A DNA stretch of 64,000 nt from JAEUIX01 sp046156035 (GTDB taxonomy: Bacteria; Planctomycetota; Phycisphaerae; Phycisphaerales; UBA1924), in NCBI GenBank assembly GCA_046156035.1, contig JBJXEW010000029.1:1-64000 (forward strand), written 5' to 3'. Each line of letters starts with the position of its first letter. Positions within the stretch are counted from its first letter, which is position 1. The translations under genes and the position numbers were made by a program. Of the stretch, positions 62,646-64,000 are shown piece by piece. The notes below the pieces were generated by a model. It searched no databases and was not told the DNA's origin. It was given only the letters and a program-made list of their open reading frames with translations.

Positions 62646-63497
62646 ATGACCCCGGCCTTCTCGACTGTCGCCTGCCCGGAATGGACGCTGTCGGCCGTGT
62701 TCGAGCACGCGGCGACCTTCGGTTTCGGTGCGGTTGAACTCCGCACGTTCGGCGATGCCTCACGCGCCTTCGCGTGCGAACCCGCCCACACCGCCCCCGA
62801 GAAGATCCGTGAGTGGTCCGGCCGGTTCGGCGTGAAGGTCGCGTCTTTGGGCACGTCGTGCCGCTTCGATGAGCCGATCTTTCCGCCCATCGTGGGCAGC
62901 GCGATTTCCGATGTGGACCGCACCGTGCGGATCGCCTGCCACGCCGTCACGCTCGCGGCCACGATCGAGTGCCCGCTGGTGCGCGTCTTTGGCTTCGAGT
63001 TCCCGTCGAGCGAGGGTCGAAAGTCGGGCGATGCGCGCATCATCGAGCGCCTTGCCAAGGTGGTGGACCACGCCCACCGCACCGGCGTGTCGGTCATGAT
63101 CGAGAACGGTGGCTCGTACCCGACCGGCCAGTCGCTCATGCCGCTGATCCGCACGATCAACAGCCCGCTGCTGGGGGCGTGCCTGAACACTGCCAGCGCG
63201 GGGGCCGCCGGCGAGTCGCCCGCGGGCGGCATCGCCTCGCTGGGTTCTGCGCTCATGGCCGTGCGCGTGAAAGACCTTCGCGCCGGCCGCCCCTGCCCCT
63301 TGGGCGAGGGCGATGTGCCCGTGGCCAGCGCCATGGCCGCTCTCCGCGCAGCACGCTTCACCGGGCCCGTGATCTTCGAGTGGGACCGCGCGTGGATGCC
63401 CGACCTTGCACACGCCCAGGCGGTGCTGCCGCGCGCGGCACGCTTCCTGCACGAGGCCGCGGCCACGGCCACGGCCGCCGCGCACGCCGCCGCCTGA
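62646..63497 (+). CDS. TIM-barrel sugar-phosphate isomerase/epimerase-like protein
   Basis: 283 residues of the AP-endonuclease-2/xylose-isomerase-like TIM-barrel fold. Strand and ligand motifs are GAVELRTFGDASR, PLVRVFGFEFPS, VSVMIENGGSYPTG (Glu as metal ligand and base), RVKDLRAG and GPVIFEWDRAW (terminal Glu). Such proteins isomerise or epimerise keto-sugars with a divalent metal. One typical His ligand is less clear. It may act in sugar breakdown; the substrate is unknown. It starts at ATG 62646. Confidence 0.85.
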   Translation: MTPAFSTVACPEWTLSAVFEHAATFGFGAVELRTFGDASRAFACEPAHTAPEKIREWSGRFGVKVASLGTSCRFDEPIFPPIVGSAISDVDRTVRIACHAVTLAATIECPLVRVFGFEFPSSEGRKSGDARIIERLAKVVDHAHRTGVSVMIENGGSYPTGQSLMPLIRTINSPLLGACLNTASAGAAGESPAGGIASLGSALMAVRVKDLRAGRPCPLGEGDVPVASAMAALRAARFTGPVIFEWDRAWMPDLAHAQAVLPRAARFLHEAAATATAAAHAAA

Positions 63498-63539
63498 ACC
63501 GGCACCACGCCGCAACCATCCGCACGCCGGAAGGGACCC

Positions 63540-64000
63540 ATGCACGCCGATCCGGTCAACGCGGGCCGCGACATTGTGCGGGCCTGCCTGGCCAGGGGCT
63601 TCGCCCTCGCGTCGGTCTGCCCGGCCCTGCCATCCGCCCGCCAGCCGGAGTTCCGCGCTTGGCTGGCCGCGGGCAAGCACGGCGACATGGCTTTTCTGGA
63701 AGAGTTCCTTGATGCGCGGCTGGACCCCGCACGCCTGCTGCCCGGCGCGCGATCGTTCATCATCGTGGCGGACCGCTACGCGCAGCGGCCGGAGGCGGGC
63801 GAACCCCCGCCCGCCGCCCCGGACGGCACCGTTCCTGGTCGCATTGCCAAGTATGCCCGCGGCCGCGATTATCACGGCGTCATCAAGCAGCGCCTGCACG
63901 CGCTGGCGGATTCGCTGCGTCCGCTGCATCCCGGGGCACTCTTCCGCTCCTTTGCCGACACGGCCCCGGTGCTGGAGCGCGAGCACGCCGCGCGGGCCGG
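63540..64000 (+). CDS. queG: Epoxyqueuosine reductase (5' part, runs off window end)
   Basis: At least 153 residues; the gene continues past the end of the window. The N-terminal half shows FALASVCPALPSARQPEFRAWLAAGKHGDMAFLE, RSFIIVADRY, RIAKYARGRDYHGVIKQRL and FADTAPVLEREHA, which is the typical QueG pattern (YARGxDYHxxxK and DTxPVLER). QueG reduces epoxyqueuosine to queuosine in tRNA with cobalamin and [4Fe-4S] clusters; the cluster Cys lie in the missing part. A GGAAGGG site lies 3-9 bases before ATG 63540. Confidence 0.92.
   Translation, partial: MHADPVNAGRDIVRACLARGFALASVCPALPSARQPEFRAWLAAGKHGDMAFLEEFLDARLDPARLLPGARSFIIVADRYAQRPEAGEPPPAAPDGTVPGRIAKYARGRDYHGVIKQRLHALADSLRPLHPGALFRSFADTAPVLEREHAARA

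Overview
The window is GC-rich, densely coded chromosomal DNA that looks like a planctomycete of the Phycisphaerae/Phycisphaerales type. This is inferred from gene content, not from a marker-gene comparison. The pointers are many prepilin-like proteins with an AFTLxE cleavage site, a PEP-CTERM-like exported protein, an ECF sigma factor paired with a transmembrane Ser/Thr kinase, two further ECF sigma/anti-sigma pairs, an HTH-receiver fusion, and very large envelope proteins. There is no rRNA, no recognisable transposase and no CRISPR array. One tRNA gene, Leu(UAA), is present.

Layout. 0-8 kb: a shortened KAP-type P-loop NTPase, a lipoprotein, two PLP aminotransferases (class III and DapL-like), peptide deformylase, and a tight minus-strand unit (HTH-receiver regulator, ECF sigma, zinc-finger anti-sigma), then an FMN reductase. 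8-17 kb: a secretion/pilus-like locus on the plus strand with a HEAT-type protein, three pseudopilins, two small membrane proteins, a secretin and a TPR lipoprotein. 17-18.5 kb: recA with an unusual N-terminal extension, on the minus strand. 18.8-26.7 kb: a cell-surface glycan cluster (CgeB-like glycosyltransferase, two tandem paralogous glycosyltransferases, a three-domain methyltransferase, a CDP-paratose-2-epimerase-like SDR). 26.7-28.4 kb: a HAD phosphatase and a PEP-CTERM-like protein. 28.5-38.7 kb: a minus-strand unit that reads, in transcription order, ECF sigma, transmembrane kinase, a giant disordered DUF4175-like membrane protein, a double-VWA membrane protein and a methyltransferase. 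38.8-42 kb: adenylate kinase, a methyltransferase and UDP-glucose 6-dehydrogenase. 42-54 kb: CHASE2 adenylate/guanylate cyclase, a large FecR-domain protein, tRNA-Leu, two beta-barrel-like proteins with a lipoprotein between them, and a Tat-exported alkaline phosphatase. 54-61 kb: a pseudopilin, an ECF sigma/anti-sigma pair, an iscS-[inserted ORF]-iscU-iscA operon and another pseudopilin. 61-64 kb: a cold-shock protein, a histidine kinase, a TIM-barrel epimerase and the start of queG.

The most unusual structure is in the isc operon. Between iscS and iscU sits an approximately 0.5 kb unit with one ORF of the four-helix-bundle (23S rRNA intervening-sequence protein/Avd-like) family. It is bounded by inverted arrays of an 8-bp repeat (AAATGGCC). 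The transcript could fold into a stem with the ORF in the loop, which is the architecture of rRNA intervening sequences, but here inside an mRNA. A solo array of the same octamer lies upstream of def. A second family of strictly 7-bp-period arrays (NNNGTCT and its complement) sits in several other intergenic gaps. The second notable structure is a Rossmann-like module (GAGxHTR ... DxN/A ... VxSS ... LY) shared by three consecutive genes of the glycan cluster with different catalytic partners.
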